A stretch of 64,000 nt of DNA from Ianthella basta (GCA_964019415.1 OZ025870.1:7068415-7132414), one strand, 5' to 3'. Counted from the stretch's first letter, positions 1 to 22,439 are shown. Notes: generated by a model from the letters alone, not told the origin. Translations and numbers: made by a program.

Positions 1-733
1 CTTGATCCACTACACTACTCGTACAGCCTTATCGATCGTGCTCTACCTGGTCTTGGTGTCACCATTCCTGCTGGACTGTACTTGAAAGGCACACTGCGAT
101 TTCTTGGCTATCAGATACATGCATTGATCAATACCAATTTTATGAGATCGTACTTCAGGATTGAAGCCTACTTCGATCCACTGAAGCTAGCAAATGGTTT
201 GATTGTGATGTACCATTCACGTGACATTCGCAGTCAAGGCCCTTTTGTGGACATTGAGTTGCAAGCCTCTCCTCTGCATGTCTCCATTTTGGCATCAGGT
301 TATGTCTCTGTACTGGGTATATCAGCCGAGGCTATGCTTAGGATTAGTAATGATGGTTATGACATCAGCCTGTATGGGAGCTTACTTGGTTTGTTTGAGG
401 CCCAGGTCCATCTTCATGCCAGTTATGGTGATCCCCAAAGAGCCAGCTTTGAAGTCACTGCATATCTGCGAAATGACTTCTTCGACTACATAGCACGGAA
501 GGTGCGTGAGCTAGGAGACGCTGCCAAGAGTTTTGTGGACACTGTTCTGTGCTCTTTCAAGGAAGCCCTCAGATTTGCTGATGAAGCATTTGGAAGAGCT
601 GCTAATGCTCTGGATGCTGCACTTAAACCCTTGAGGTACTGGAGAGCTAGGTTCAATGCTGCAGCTGCTGAAGTGGCTCGTCGGAGAAGCGACTTAAGAA
701 GACTTTGCAAACTCAGAAACTGCTGGCGATACC
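1..733 (+). CDS. 3' part of a large exon, paralogue of the EMI-EGF gene
   Basis: Open in one frame from the window edge to a GTAAGT donor at 734, so this is the 3' end of an exon whose 5' part lies outside the window. From about base 17 it is nearly identical to 16850-17550 of the EMI-EGF gene downstream, with only a scatter of substitutions by eye, and it encodes the same beta-rich segment followed by an Ala-rich amphipathic helix (AFGRAANALDAALKPL). The last dozen codons before the donor differ, and the intron after the donor shares nothing obvious with the intron after the second copy. I found no equivalent of that gene's last exon (18403-18983) before the next EMI exon, so this copy may be truncated, may use a distant exon, or may end at the read-through stop TAG (853-855). 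Function unknown; presumed extracellular like its paralogue. Confidence 0.7.
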
Positions 734-1680
734 GTAAGTGTTTTGACTATTTCACTCAGAATGCATTAGTAGGATGTTTAATATACTACCATGCATGTGC
801 ACACAGAGGCAGGTTCACTTTGGGAGCATTCATTTTATTGAGGAATAGCCAGTAGGCCCACCCTTGTAATAGACATACTGTATTGACTGCATGCAACACA
901 AGTGACAGCATATAGTAAGTCAGCTGCAGGTATTTCTTCACATTACAAAGGAGTTATAATTAATTTTTATGGTAAAAGCCATTTGGCACAATCTTCTTGC
1001 TTGTGAGATCACATGGATAGCTTTCATGATCAGTGGGGATCACATGTGACCTGTGCTGATGGCTTACTCCAGTGGCAGTATGGAATAAATTAAAAATGTT
1101 GTACAAGATACAGCCATGCCATTAATTGAACCATAGCAATTGATGATTTTTATACGTATGTTGTAAGGCATGAACAATGGAATGGTTATTCAGAGATCAA
1201 TGTTTTGATTCAATGATTTACAGTTGATTGAAGTGTCAGTAGTAAGATGATTATGTGCAAGTCTTGAAAATGATCTGCAGTATAGTCTTTAAGAAATTGA
1301 ACGATCATAGGCTCTACAACAAAGCTGCATGCACGTGCATGCAAAATTGAATGCTTTCTGAGAGAATAAAGTCTAGGTAGGGGGAAGGTTCAGTTGGGAA
1401 TGATGTACAGAGAGTGTTGTAGTGAATAGATGGAGAACTAAAGAGGAATGTGAGAATACACACTTGTGCATAGTCTGTGCCATGTGGAACTTTCTCCTCG
1501 ATGTGAGAGTTGTCAATTCAACTTCCTTAGGTGTAGCAGAAGCAGAATGGTCACAATGTCTGTGAAGGACAAGTTTACACCCAAAGTTCAGCAGTGTTTC
1601 CAGATGATAATCTTCCTCTTTCATACAGCCAGACCAAAAACATTATATATATACTGTACCCGAAAGAAGTAGAGCATAAG
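734..1680. other. Non-coding stretch, nothing recognised
   Basis: Follows the GTAAGT donor of the left-edge exon. AT-rich, with stops in all frames beyond short ORFs. I see no exon, repeat array or RNA gene. Confidence 0.5.
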
Positions 1681-1689
1681 GCTTTTGAT

Positions 1690-3400
1690 ATATACATAGG
1701 ATAAGAAGAGAACGTGGTAAACACTAAAAAAGTATTCAAAAGAGATTAAGACTGCAAGAAACCTTGCTACAGACCATGTTAATGTGATTGCTCCAAGTTG
1801 AAGTGTCATTGATAAGAGGACCAAGATATTTAAATGCCCGAACCTGTTCAATAGCCAAGCCATCTATGCTTATGTTCGGGTTGGTGTCTACTTTTCTATG
1901 GGAAGAGTGAAGAAGCATGCATGCAAGAGTTGAGAATAGAGCAAAAAGAGAAGCAGATCAAAAACTAAGCAGCAATAACAGCTGAGGCAGGGATCATATC
2001 AAGACCAGCAGAGCTAGCATCTGGGTTTGAGAGAGGAAAGAGCATCTTCACACCAGAAGGAGTAGTTGAGGCAAGAGATACAAACAGTTTGGGGAAGATG
2101 CAGGAAGAAGGGAAGGGAGAGCATCCGAGACAGAGGGGCTGATGGAAACAAAGTGGTTCTTAGGAGTGTTCTCAATGGAAAATGTATCACGTTCCAAGAA
2201 GACCAGCAGTTGACTGGAGATTTGGATGAATTTCCAACAAGATTCAGTATGTTCCATGATATGGATGGATGAACCCTATTGCTAATAAGGCGTTGGAAAT
2301 AGGCTCTCTTTTCCTTACACTGGAGTGAGACCACTCAGTTTCTCTGAACCCTAAATGCCTCGCAGGATAAACTAGGGTGAATTCTATGGAACCGTCTGAA
2401 AAGTTGGTAACATCAGTCCATCTTGTCCTGAATGGATTTAGTAATCCATAAGGCAAGATCCTTCTTAACACAAACGGACTACATTGGAGCATGGATATCA
2501 AGAAATTCACAAAACATCAAATTGAAATTAAAACACTAACTTTATCATCTGGCCTATCAAATATGTCAATGATGGACCAAGGAACCACCAATAGGTCTTC
2601 CACAAAGCTAGACTTGGAAAGTTCTTGAAGGAACAGCAGACTACCTTGGATGGCAGAGGCTTGACAACTTCATAATGGAGATCAAGAAGGATATATAAGA
2701 TGGTCCAAATAGAGGAGTCAAGAACCATGGAATTGAAAATAGGAATATTAGGAGTGGCAACAAACAGATCCAAGATGGATTTTGAAGTTTCAGAGTAGCG
2801 CATTGGGGGAGAGATAGGTTGTGTGAGGGTGTGAGAGGTTATTAAGTGGTGAAAGAGCTTAGAGTGATGTTTGTCTACGTCTGCCTTATCAATGTTAAAA
2901 TCACCAGTAGCAATAACATACTTCATCAAAGTTATTACCGATTCAATGTCAGAACAAAGATCATGGGCAGACTGGGAAGGAGATTTTGGAGGAAAATAGG
3001 TGCAGCCAAGAGCAAGAGATAAAGGGAGCTGATCAGATTTGAAGAAACTCACAATTACTCCACACCATGTAGAAGGAGAAGTACCACAAGACATAACCGA
3101 GCAAGATAGATGATTGGCACAGTATACAGCCAAACCAAAACCACAATGATTCCTATTACTATGATGAGCCGAGTAACCGGGCAAATGGATCTTTCCACTA
3201 AGAACAGATGAATGCAACCAATTGCAAGTTTCAGAAAGAGATAAGATTTCAGAACGGTAAGAAGACACAAGGCAAGCAACATCAGAGTAGTATAGTACAC
3301 TATGAGGTGAATGGTCTTTAATATGAGAATATAGAGCGATCTTCATAAACAGAAAAATATGAATGGAGATATTTTGGACAACTGCCAATCATGTGGCTAT
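1690..3400 (-). mobile_element. Internally deleted LINE retrotransposon (endonuclease plus RT tail)
   Basis: Read on the minus strand, 3388-2700 encodes an apurinic-type endonuclease domain (exonuclease/endonuclease/phosphatase family) with the segments SEILSLSETCNW and YVIATGDFNIDKADVD, where GDFN is the family's catalytic-core motif. A linker with KRAYFQRLIS follows near 2310, as in many Jockey/CR1/L2-type LINEs between endonuclease and reverse transcriptase. At 1918-1740 the reading resumes with FKYLGPLINDTSTWSNHI, typical of the end of the RT palm and thumb. The catalytic RT core (the FADD-type motif) is missing and there are frameshifts, so this is a dead copy with a central deletion. 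No poly-A tail or target duplication was identified. Confidence 0.7.
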
Positions 3401-3409
3401 TTTGCTGTC

Positions 3410-5164
3410 ATGATTGAATCAAACAGTTGTGATTACAGCTAATAACTCTTCACTTTCCCTGCATATAATTATGTGCAGCAATTGCCCTTAAGTGTCATGA
3501 CTTGACAAAGGAGTTAGACAAAGAGCAAGAAATTGGAATCCATAGGAGAAGTACCAGGATGCATTAAATTTTAGTCATTGTGTATGGCCAACCTTTACAT
3601 ACATTGTAGTAACATACTTGTATAATCAACATGCATGCAGCTGATCTGCATGTTAGTGGTAGTCCACATACATAGCTATAACTATAGGTGTAGCTAGTCC
3701 ATAACAACTATATGCCCTTGCTCGATCTGTAACAGTTATCAAACTACTGGGCCAATTAGCGCTGGACCTCATGGATGACCTTTAATTTGGCAGCATCTCC
3801 ACCAGATGACTGGAGAACTAGAAATATAAGGAGTATACATGCCTTCTGTAGAGGCTATCCATAGCCATCCAAAGGGGGCCGGAATGTGGCAGCAGTGCTG
3901 GGGATGGCTGGGAGGAGTGGCCAATTAACAGGATCTCATATTGGAGTAACTGCATGCTGTATATGACTGTGCTTATGCAATGACATGCTGCAGATTTCTT
4001 ATTGAACACATTACATGCAATAATCACTTATTAGAAATACTTTGTTCTATTTATGGTATAATTGTGATACCCTTTTTGAGTAGCCCTCACAGTGTCTTAT
4101 TTAAGAATTCATTACATTCATTCATTAAGCAAAATTTCTTTAGCTAATGTTGATTTATTTAGAAATTAGCAAAAGGAATTTACTCATGAAATCATGTACA
4201 GTAGCAATATAATATACCATAGTTCTAGCATCTGATCAGATAATGAACCATGTATCGGACAGTTAGCAAAACCTATGTACCTACCTACACTTCGACCGGG
4301 AAACGCATTCACGCGATAAAGGGCATCACCGGTGGTGCACAGACGTATTAAAGGTCTACACGAGGTCATTTGCATACCGGTACAACAATATTCATAGCGA
4401 GGTCGGTAGTGTTCTTCCACGCCCTTTGCTAGAGACACGAGATGAACAAGATGGTCCTGCTCGGCAGCCGTCCAACCACAGTCGCGTGCCTTCTCGGCGT
4501 GCAGTTGCTGGTCCTGTATCTCTCTTACTCTCAAGTAGAGGCGGGGTGAGCATATATTATTGTTTAATAGCTTCTCATATTAAAATCATTGCGCGCCTCT
4601 CCCTTTAATACGATAACTACGCAGCTGTCCAATCTTTTCCTTTTCTTCCAATGCCATTAAGATCTTATTGTTGTTTGTCCACGATATTTTGTTGTTTCCA
4701 GCACGTAATATCATCTATGGCAGCTGGCTAGTTTTTGGATCGTAGTCTCGCGCAACCCTTCCGCTGCTGGCTGCTGAGGCTGAGCACGTGAGACTGATTA
4801 TGCGCATATACGCATTTAGTACTTGCGAGTATGAATTAATGCTGAGCCTGTCAATGCAACTGTGCATTTGTCTTGGGTGCAAACTTCCTTCCCACCTCTG
4901 GTCGTAGCATACACTGCAGTTCTTATTGCTTGCTCCAGTGCATGATGGCTCCAAGTGTATGAGAAACAGTTGGAATCACTGAATATTATGCCATCCAGTC
5001 TTCTATGCCAGTATTGGTGTCTCAGGAGGCTTGGGCAGGAGGTCTGTTGATGACAAACAGTGATCGCCAGGTGTTGTGGGATGTGGCAAGCATGTATCAT
5101 AGTCTGACAATTGTGGCAAGCCAGCCTTTCTCCAAATACTGCAAGAGGGAAAGGGTCTAGTGTG
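3410..5164. other. Intergenic or intronic DNA with one possible orphan coding exon
   Basis: Mostly AT-rich non-coding DNA. The exception is about 4285-4530 on the minus strand: a CpG-richer block, open for some 80 codons, with a coding-like stretch (ARDCGWTAAEQDHLVHLVSL) running toward GTAGGTAGG, a plausible donor. I do not recognise the protein. It could be an orphan exon or a fragment of a retroelement gag-like ORF. Confidence 0.25.
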
Positions 5165-5168
5165 ACTA

Positions 5169-5463
5169 TGTAACAGTGCTGAGTGTGGCTTCTCGTCATG
5201 TGACTGTCACTTGTCTTTGTACGTGTTGATTCTATGTCATGCATGTATTAGTGTATTACTATGAATGTATTTTGTGTAACGCAGGCCGTGAACACTGCTT
5301 TGTCTTTCTTTATTATGTTGTCTGGTATCCTATATAAGTGCCTGTACACAGTTTGTGATTGCCTTAGTGCTCAGTGCAGTTGCCCAGTGTACCCGCGACC
5401 GTTGCGTGCACGCTCCCTCACAGCGATCCCGGGCCGTCGATCATCGGCCCATGCACGATTACA
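5169..5463 (+). repeat. 5' LTR
   Basis: 295-bp long terminal repeat, TG...CA ends, same as 6104-6398 by eye. It contains a TATA-like TATATAAG near 5332, a plausible core promoter. Confidence 0.85.
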
Positions 5464-5501
5464 TTGGCGTAGTCGGCAGGATAGCCTCACAGCGGATCGA
5501 G

Positions 5502-6164
5502 ATGGCAGAACAGAGCGGCCTTGGAGCGAGTGGAGTACCTTCCGGGGAAGTTGGAGCGAGTTCGTCCCGTCCCTTGGTGCTACTGGAGCCGTACATCGGA
5601 GTAGGAGACAGGCGCGATTTGATGGAGCACTTTGGCATAGCAGCCGTAAACAGCAGGTGGGAGGTTGCTGCGACCCTCCTGTGGCTGCGGGTGCGTATGG
5701 TTGGAGGAGCGGAGACAGCTTTCCGGGGACTTGCGGAAGCTGCTCGAGGGAAGTCCAACTGCACCGAGGCGTCGAGGGAGCGAGCCGTCCCTCGCAGCAA
5801 GCGTGAATCGTGTTTGGCCGAGTTGTTGGGACGTCAGAAGCGTCGGGGCGAAGACCGGGCCACCTTCGCAGAGGACTTGGAGTCACTCACTCACTATCCA
5901 GGACAGCTAGAACATCCCCAGCTGGCTTTCAGGGTGACCAAAACGCTACTCTGGAGTCTGCCAGGTGAACACAAGGAGCATCGTCAACCTAAACAGCAGC
6001 TACCCATGGAGAGGCGAACAGCCACCAGATCGATACAGTGTTCTGATCCTAGTGTGAGACTGTTTGAGGAATCTGGGACAGATTCTTACAGAAGAGGGAG
6101 CTATGTAACAGTGCTGAGTGTGGCTTCTCGTCATGTGACTGTCACTTGTCTTTGTACGTGTTGA
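5502..6164 (+). CDS. Gag-like ORF of the compact LTR element
   Basis: 220 codons from an ATG 38 bases after the 5' LTR. The start was chosen because it is the first ATG after the primer-binding site. The N-terminal half (MEHFGIAAVNSRWEVAATLL and a following Arg-rich helix) resembles the capsid-side helices of gag-like proteins in gypsy-type elements; this is a resemblance of composition and position, not a proven domain match. No zinc knuckle CCHC, protease DSG or RT motif is present. The frame stays open through the polypurine tract and terminates about 60 bases inside the 3' LTR, so the last 20 residues are LTR-encoded, a sign that the ORF was truncated by the internal deletion. It could still supply a packaging protein, or be only a remnant. 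Confidence 0.5.
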   Translation: MAEQSGLGASGVPSGEVGASSSRPLVLLEPYIGVGDRRDLMEHFGIAAVNSRWEVAATLLWLRVRMVGGAETAFRGLAEAARGKSNCTEASRERAVPRSKRESCLAELLGRQKRRGEDRATFAEDLESLTHYPGQLEHPQLAFRVTKTLLWSLPGEHKEHRQPKQQLPMERRTATRSIQCSDPSVRLFEESGTDSYRRGSYVTVLSVASRHVTVTCLCTC

Positions 6165-6398
6165 TTCTATGTCATGCATGTATTAGTGTATTACTATGAA
6201 TGTATTTTGTGTAACGCAGGCCGTGAACACTGCTTTGTCTTTCTTTATTATGTTGTCTGGTATCCTATATAAGTGCCTGTACACAGTTTGTGATTGCCTT
6301 AGTGCTCAGTGCAGTTGCCCAGTGTACCCGCGACCGTTGCGTGCACGCTCCCTCACAGCGATCCCGGGCCGTCGATCATCGGCCCATGCACGATTACA
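6104..6398 (+). repeat. 3' LTR
   Basis: Second copy of the 295-bp LTR, preceded by the purine tract and followed by the ACTA duplication. Confidence 0.85.
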
Positions 6399-6402
6399 AC
6401 TA

Positions 6403-7330
6403 CTATAATGGATTTATGCAGAATCTGACTTTTGTGAATGACCAATTGGATTGCAGACCAGGTGTAAACTGGTAGCTGACTGTTCATGCAATATCCACAA
6501 ACAGACAGTTACTCAGAGATCTTTGGAGAAATGGCTTGTGAGCCAATTAATACTAGAAGTACATACAATATTATGCACACCAACTGTCTCCTCACCAATG
6601 AACCAGCTTAACCACAGACCAGCTGTACATCTATGGCTTAACACACAGTGACTCTACTCCTGAGCAGAGTGTGCTGTCCATGAGACATGGATCCCGCCTG
6701 TGGTTTAGTCATGGATGGAATGACATGACTCATCTGTGCTGCTTTACTGTCATACTGCCAACAGCAGATACATGTCCTCAAGAGGATGTGGTTTTGATAA
6801 CACTAGAAATAATCAAATTCCGTAACTATGAATTCTATGAATACTTGTAGTAAAACACCACCTGCTAGGCATAATTATATTATCTTGTCTAGCTCAGCAG
6901 TTTGTGGAATGAGCAAATATGAATATTCTGTGATAAGAATATTGTTTGTTTATTTGATAAGAATATTGTTTGTTATCTGAAGGTAGGAATGCAAGGTTGC
7001 ATAAGTGGAGTGAGTGGTGACCTCACACCTGTAGGTATAAATTATGTCCAAGCGAAAGCACGCTGCATACTTCTTACTGCATAAGAGTACGTAGTGAGCG
7101 TAGAAGAGCCACTAAAGAAACGCTGAAGGGACGGCCTAGCAAGCCAGACTACTGCTCCAGTCAGTGGTGCACTCCGGCCGGCCGGTTTCATCCAGTTGCA
7201 TTAGGCCTACGTCATTCAAAGATGGCGTCGCCCCCTTGGCCAGCACGACGACGACGGGAGTACTGGACAGCGCCGTCTTCTGCACTACGCTGCGCCGCCT
7301 TCTAACCTACAACGGAATGCAGCCAGAAAC
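6403..7330. other. Non-coding, with a short direct duplication and a CpG-rich block
   Basis: No convincing gene. A roughly 25-bp segment containing GATAAGAATATTGTTTGTT is duplicated in tandem near 6930-6985. The block 7040-7330 is unusually rich in CpG for this window (GGCCGGCCGG near 7175) and contains short ATG-started frames, none recognisable. It could be a promoter for the downstream gene, whose 5' exon is not located, or part of a repeat. Confidence 0.3.
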
Positions 7331-7334
7331 AAGT

Positions 7335-7625
7335 ATTTCGAGTAAAAAAAACTCGTGTGGCGCCGGGGCGCCCCTGAACTCGAACTACTTGCTAGTAACT
7401 TCCCTGTGTATGTTCAATAGTTCAGATAGTTGGGGATGCAGCATTGCTGATGGCCTGAAAGATACATGATAATGCCATAGACTGTTGGGGTTGCAAGAAT
7501 TTCAAGTCTCCAGACCAGCAAGTCATCCAGTGAAAGCACCCCTACCAAACTGTCATTATGCTTTCCTGATGCTTTTTTGATTTACATAACATTCTGAATG
7601 AGGATGTACATGTTGCTTTGTGCCT
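7335..7625. repeat. Dispersed repeat family R1, copy 1
   Basis: A roughly 280-bp segment starting at ACTCGTGTGGCGCCGGGGCG is repeated, diverged but collinear, at 54035-54300; shared blocks include TGAACTCRAACTACTTGCT and CAGTGAAAGCACCCCTACCA. It has no coding capacity or terminal repeats that I could see. Probably a SINE-like or MITE-like dispersed element. Confidence 0.65.
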
Positions 7626-7729
7626 GGAGGAGTGTGGTGGCTATAAAGGCTACCCTAAGTGGTAATGCCATGATTCGATTGTCTCTCATAGGCCAACGGT
7701 TCATTTGACCTTCGGCCACTGTTGTTTTT

Positions 7730-7905
7730 GGGGCTGTACCTCGCAGGAGAATAGTTAGGAAAGCTTTCTACTACAACACTATTACTTAAATGTGTTCTAG
7801 AAATACCTTTTGTTCTTTGGATACACAGCAAAATATGAAGAAAGATGCTTTTGACTATGTTTAATCTGAAAACAATTATAAGGGCACCTTCGCCGCCCCA
7901 AAAGA
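7730..7905. repeat. Possible dispersed repeat family R2, copy 1
   Basis: The block starting TTGGGGCTGTACCTCGCAGG and ending in a GGGCACCTTCGCCGCCCC hairpin resembles 54950-55205, which starts TTGGAGCTATATCTCACAGG and ends GGGGCGCCTTTGGCGCCCC. At both loci it follows a copy of R1, so R1 and R2 may be parts of one larger element. Confidence 0.4.
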
Positions 7906-8369
7906 GTGCAATATGGTGCGAGAAGTATTCTCTTGGTCCCTTTGGTTTGTGCGCTATGGCTGTCAGAGAAGAAGATGAAGAAGACAATGAAACGTGGGAA
8001 ATGTAGAGGGCGCTCTCTGGATGCATGTAGGTGCACCTTCGCTGGGAAGCAAGGTTAGCTATGTGCACTGTTCAGTCCCCACGTCTTCATGGGAAGATTT
8101 GTTTGCCGGTTTTTGGTCCTATTCAGGAGTAGCGTGACTGTTCGTTTGTATTACAGCATACAAACAACCAATGCCATCCCTACATAGACAGCTGTGCACT
8201 ACCGTTCTGTCTGATATTTCTATCTGATACATCCTCCACTTGCTCTGAGTATACTTGTTTGTGCATGTGTCGGTCAGTATGTGTGTTCATGTACAACTGT
8301 GTGCTCTATTTTTTGTTCATTTACTTTGATTCTGTGTCCTATGATCCCACTATATCCTGTGTCTCTCAG

Positions 8370-18983
<10,614 letters not shown>

Positions 18984-19229
18984 GTCTGTGTACCTGCACC
19001 AGTAGTGCTATTTACATGTCAGATACTATTTTTCAACATTTGACATTAGAGAGTTTTAGATTGCCGTTTATGCCTATTGTCAAACGTGAAAACGTCACGA
19101 AACGTCATTAGCATATCACCCACGTTCACATTATATCTCCCGTTTTTTTGTTTTTGTTTTTGGACTAAAAATGCACAGTGAATCTCATTACATAGGCACA
19201 CATGCATGCTGCCTTCAAACACAAAAGCA

Positions 19230-21110
19230 TACACACTAGAGCAGTATAATGAAAAAGGTCCAGGAGATGCTATAGATGCATTTGTTGGATAGGTGCATTG
19301 AGTCAGATCCTCGGAACCTTCCCCTCACTTGTAGAGAGGGAGATGTCAAGAAGTGAGGAAGGAAAAGGAGATTGGGTCCCCTGATGGACTTAATGGCTGA
19401 ATGCAGAAGGGCAAAGAATATCCTGCACCGGAGCCAGCCAAGCACCTGTGAGTAGTGTTCCTTGCGCTTCTCAGCCAACATGGATGCCACCCTCTGGTAG
19501 AAAGTGGTGAACACCCCGTACTCGATCTCGCACACTCATTGGCCATACTCCCTTTTCTTGTCAGATTCATGCTTCTTGTAGATGGATCCGAGATCTCTGG
19601 AACGGCACAAAGGAGCATTCTGGTGAAAAACGTTTACATCGAAAACGTTGTCCTGCGTCTTGTTCCAGAAGCCTATAGCATGGATATCAACTCTGGCATC
19701 ATCAGCTTTGTTGACTGTGCAGGTGATTCTCTGCTAAATGGTTGGAGACAATGCTCAATGCTCACATTGTGGCATACCTCGTTCAAAGGCTAGCAGACAG
19801 GTCACAGATTTCATTGTGCCTGATTGTTGGAAAGCCCCCTCTGTGGCATGTCATGGCATGGTTCACAGTGAAGGAGGCACCACAGGTACACAATTGGGGC
19901 AGGCTGGATGGCTGCCACCCATATCTCAGGCAGAGGGCATCTCAGAAAGTCCCTTTGTGGAGGTTAAAACCATGACCGGAAATGGTAGACTGAGAGGCAA
20001 GAAGAGGCTCCCTTCTCAGTGGCACAGACAAGGAGTAATTTCAGCTCGGGTGACAACTGGTCTTTAAACAGATCTGCGTCGGTGGTCAATTTCTTTTGTT
20101 TTTGTGCCCTGATTTTTGCTTTGATGGGTTGGGCTGCATCGGCTGCAATGGATTGCAGGGATCTTGGACAGCTAGTGGAGCTGTAATTTGCATTGATGAC
20201 TCAAACTCAAAAGCTGACTTGGTGACAGGATTTGTCAGACCTAATCCACCTAATCTCGTAGGAAGAGAAAGGAGATCCCGTTCAAGGTCAGAGCAAACTT
20301 GTCCAGTGATAGCTGGTATCAATTTTTCACAGATCACTGTTTCAAGTGGCTGAAGCAGATGATTAATGTCTAAAACAGTACGGGACAGATACAGCCATTT
20401 GCTCGATAGGCCATTAGTGAAGGCTGCAAAGGCTGCTTGGGGCTGACTTTTGTCAATTTCAGCCTAGCATTCAATTTCATTAGTCCAGTGGGCAACATTG
20501 TTGGATACGCATTCTTCAGTGAATGTGTTAGAATGTATGACTGCTCCAAGATGGTATTTACCTTGTGTTGTGATGTGATGTTAACTGTGGTATTCACAAA
20601 AGATTCCTTCATGTTCCCCCTTAACCACAAGATAAGTCTTGGAGACATTCAGGTGATATCCAAACGACGGGCCAAGGGTAGAGAGCTTGTCCCACCAATC
20701 TCAGATTTCAGCAGGTGGCTGCTCCCATGGCATCATCAGCAAACCTAACTGATTCACATCTGGACACAGATTGTGCAGATGATGGATCAGAGGTGTGATG
20801 GCGAGGGCGCACATTGCCATACCCAATGGATCACCCTTGTGTGTGCCCTCAGTGGATGAGATCTCACCTTTTTCTTGCCCGGCAACGAACATTCTAACAG
20901 GTGACTGGTAGGTGTTTTCCAGGATAGTTGCGATGGCAGGACAGATGAAGTGCATGCTGTGCAGAGCAACCTGTCTGTTAATGCTGTTAAAGGCATTTGA
21001 AGCATCCACCAGGAGTACCCCTTCAGTGAGATCGTCTCTGAATAGTTGATTCATGGCATGAATAGCTGCTTCACATCTTCTCACGTATTCATGCCACGTT
21101 TTATACAGCT
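19230..21110 (-). mobile_element. Decayed reverse-transcriptase retroelement
   Basis: Read on the minus strand. At 21084-20701 an RT fragment carries the palm motif GVLLVDASNAFNSINRQVAL and the nucleotide-site motif EGTHKGDPLGMAMCALAI (the SQG/TKGDP region). At 20337-20086 a thumb-like piece has LERDLLSLPTRLGGLGLTNP. At 19600-19240 a C-terminal domain has KEHYSQVLGWLRCRIFFALL. These match a family of RT ORFs widespread in cnidarian and sponge genomes, with a C-terminal endonuclease-like domain; I am unsure of the superfamily (DIRS-like or other). Stops and frameshifts separate every segment, so it is inactive. It lies downstream of, and antisense to, the EMI-EGF gene. Confidence 0.7.
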
Positions 21111-21429
21111 CAACCCCTTACTAGCCGTACGAAGTTTGATCGCCATGCTTTTTTCTCTTCTTTGCTTGTTTGTTGTTTTGTGAGTTGAATTGTGTAGAAT
21201 AACATCTTGTGCAGCTATGCAAATGCCATTTATGTGGGATCCTAAGTTTTTGGTAGAGTAAAACTGCATTATATGAGAGATGGTAAGTCTTGCGCTAGCT
21301 ACATTGTTTCTAGCCTTTTTTCCGTGTAGAACTTCGCCAGATGCCTTCAATCAGGTGGCCAGTGCCTTGGCAAGACGTTGCTAACTGACCAGCAGAAAGT
21401 TCAAGTTGTCTTCATCACTGCTTGACTCA

Positions 21430-22427
21430 AGAGTCAGCTGTTTTCATACGCCGTCTCCTCCAGAAAATCTTTGAAATGAAAATACAAATGTGTGTCACTT
21501 CTAGCAGTGCAGTCTACGGCTGAACAAACCTGAGTTTTGCCTCCATTCCATCTTTTTGACGCTGTAATCTCGCCGTACGTATGTACAACTTTACACGCCA
21601 ATCTAAAGTTACTCAGGCAGGTTAGGCATATATGGCAATCTAAAACTCTATTATCTTGTATGGAATGTTCCAGTATGCTGGCACACAGGTTGCACACAAT
21701 TTGCCAAACAGCCATAGCACCTTCACAATTCTGAGTGGTTAGCTTGTTCATGAGCAGATTAATGCTTTCTTGGAATACCTGAAAAGTAAATAGCAGCATA
21801 GCATCAATACTACTATTGGATAAATAGCAATTACGTATATTAGGAATGGCACATTTACAGGAAATTTGGTAAGCATCCAAATTAGCAATGCAACCTCAGT
21901 AATGCCATGCTATTACCTGCCAAACGGGCCAGCTGTTGATCATTGATGTGTCACCAAGAGTTTGTCCCTGATTGTAAGCTTTTTAAACCTGGTTTCCTTC
22001 ATTGCTACTTACACTTACCGCATAAATTGAAGTGATCTAATCATTGTGAAGAGCTCACATTTTTATTATGCAATATATGCTACATCAAAGAGTGAATAAT
22101 CAAGTTTGTTACACACATCAAAGGAAGTACCACTACAGCATAATCTGGGAGCACTGGTTTGACTGAACTACAATGCCATACATACATAGGTGGTTAAATT
22201 TGCATCATCGTTGCTATGGAGGGAACAGGACTGCATGTTTTACAGAGTCTATTTACTTTGCTTTCTTTAGCTGCTGCTCTTCTTTCCAGACATGTTACTA
22301 CATAGGCTAACAGTTGGCATACCAGCCTTTGCACAGAACCTGCAGTCAGTATGTTTACCACATCTTGCAGAACAGGTGTATTCATCTTATTCTTTACACT
22401 TGCAGGCTTGCCCAAATCTACAAGAGG
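21430..22427 (-). CDS. Possible small two-exon gene fragment, unrecognised
   Basis: Two minus-strand blocks look coding. The first (about 22382-22240) is preceded by an acceptor-like GGGCAAG and encodes helical sequence (VLQDVVNILTAGSVQRLVCQ, then ECRRAAAKESK-like Arg/Lys-rich text). After AAA a GTAAAT could serve as donor. The second (21782-21434) follows a good acceptor (TTACTTTTCAG) in the matching phase 0 and encodes FQESINLLMNKLTTQNCEG and a Cys-rich end with CHICLTCL, stopping before 21434. Joined they would give an all-helical tail of a longer protein whose upstream exons would fall beyond the 21-bp repeat array. Alternatively the first block simply ends at its own TAA (22194-22196). 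Function unknown. Confidence 0.3.
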
Positions 22428-22439
22428 CATGGAACAGCT

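Larger units (their letters stand above)
5165..6402 (+). mobile_element. Compact LTR retrotransposon, gag-only (Ty3/gypsy-like)
   Basis: Two 295-bp direct repeats (5169-5463 and 6104-6398) begin TGTAACAG and end GATTACA, that is TG...CA, and are flanked by a 4-bp duplication ACTA (5165-5168, 6399-6402). Just inside the 5' LTR is a TGG-starting primer-binding-site candidate (TGGCGTAGTCGGCAG, 5465-5479), and just before the 3' LTR a purine tract (GAAGAGGGAG, 6091-6100). The internal part is only 640 bp and carries one gag-like ORF; protease, reverse transcriptase and integrase are absent. The LTRs are the same length and showed no difference by eye, which suggests recent insertion. It must rely on enzymes from a full-length relative. 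Confidence 0.85.

Noticed and set aside
7221-7310. ATGGCGTCG frame as first exon of the EMI-EGF gene
   Set aside because: Arg-rich, not a signal peptide, stops after about 27 codons, and no donor joins it in phase to 8370.
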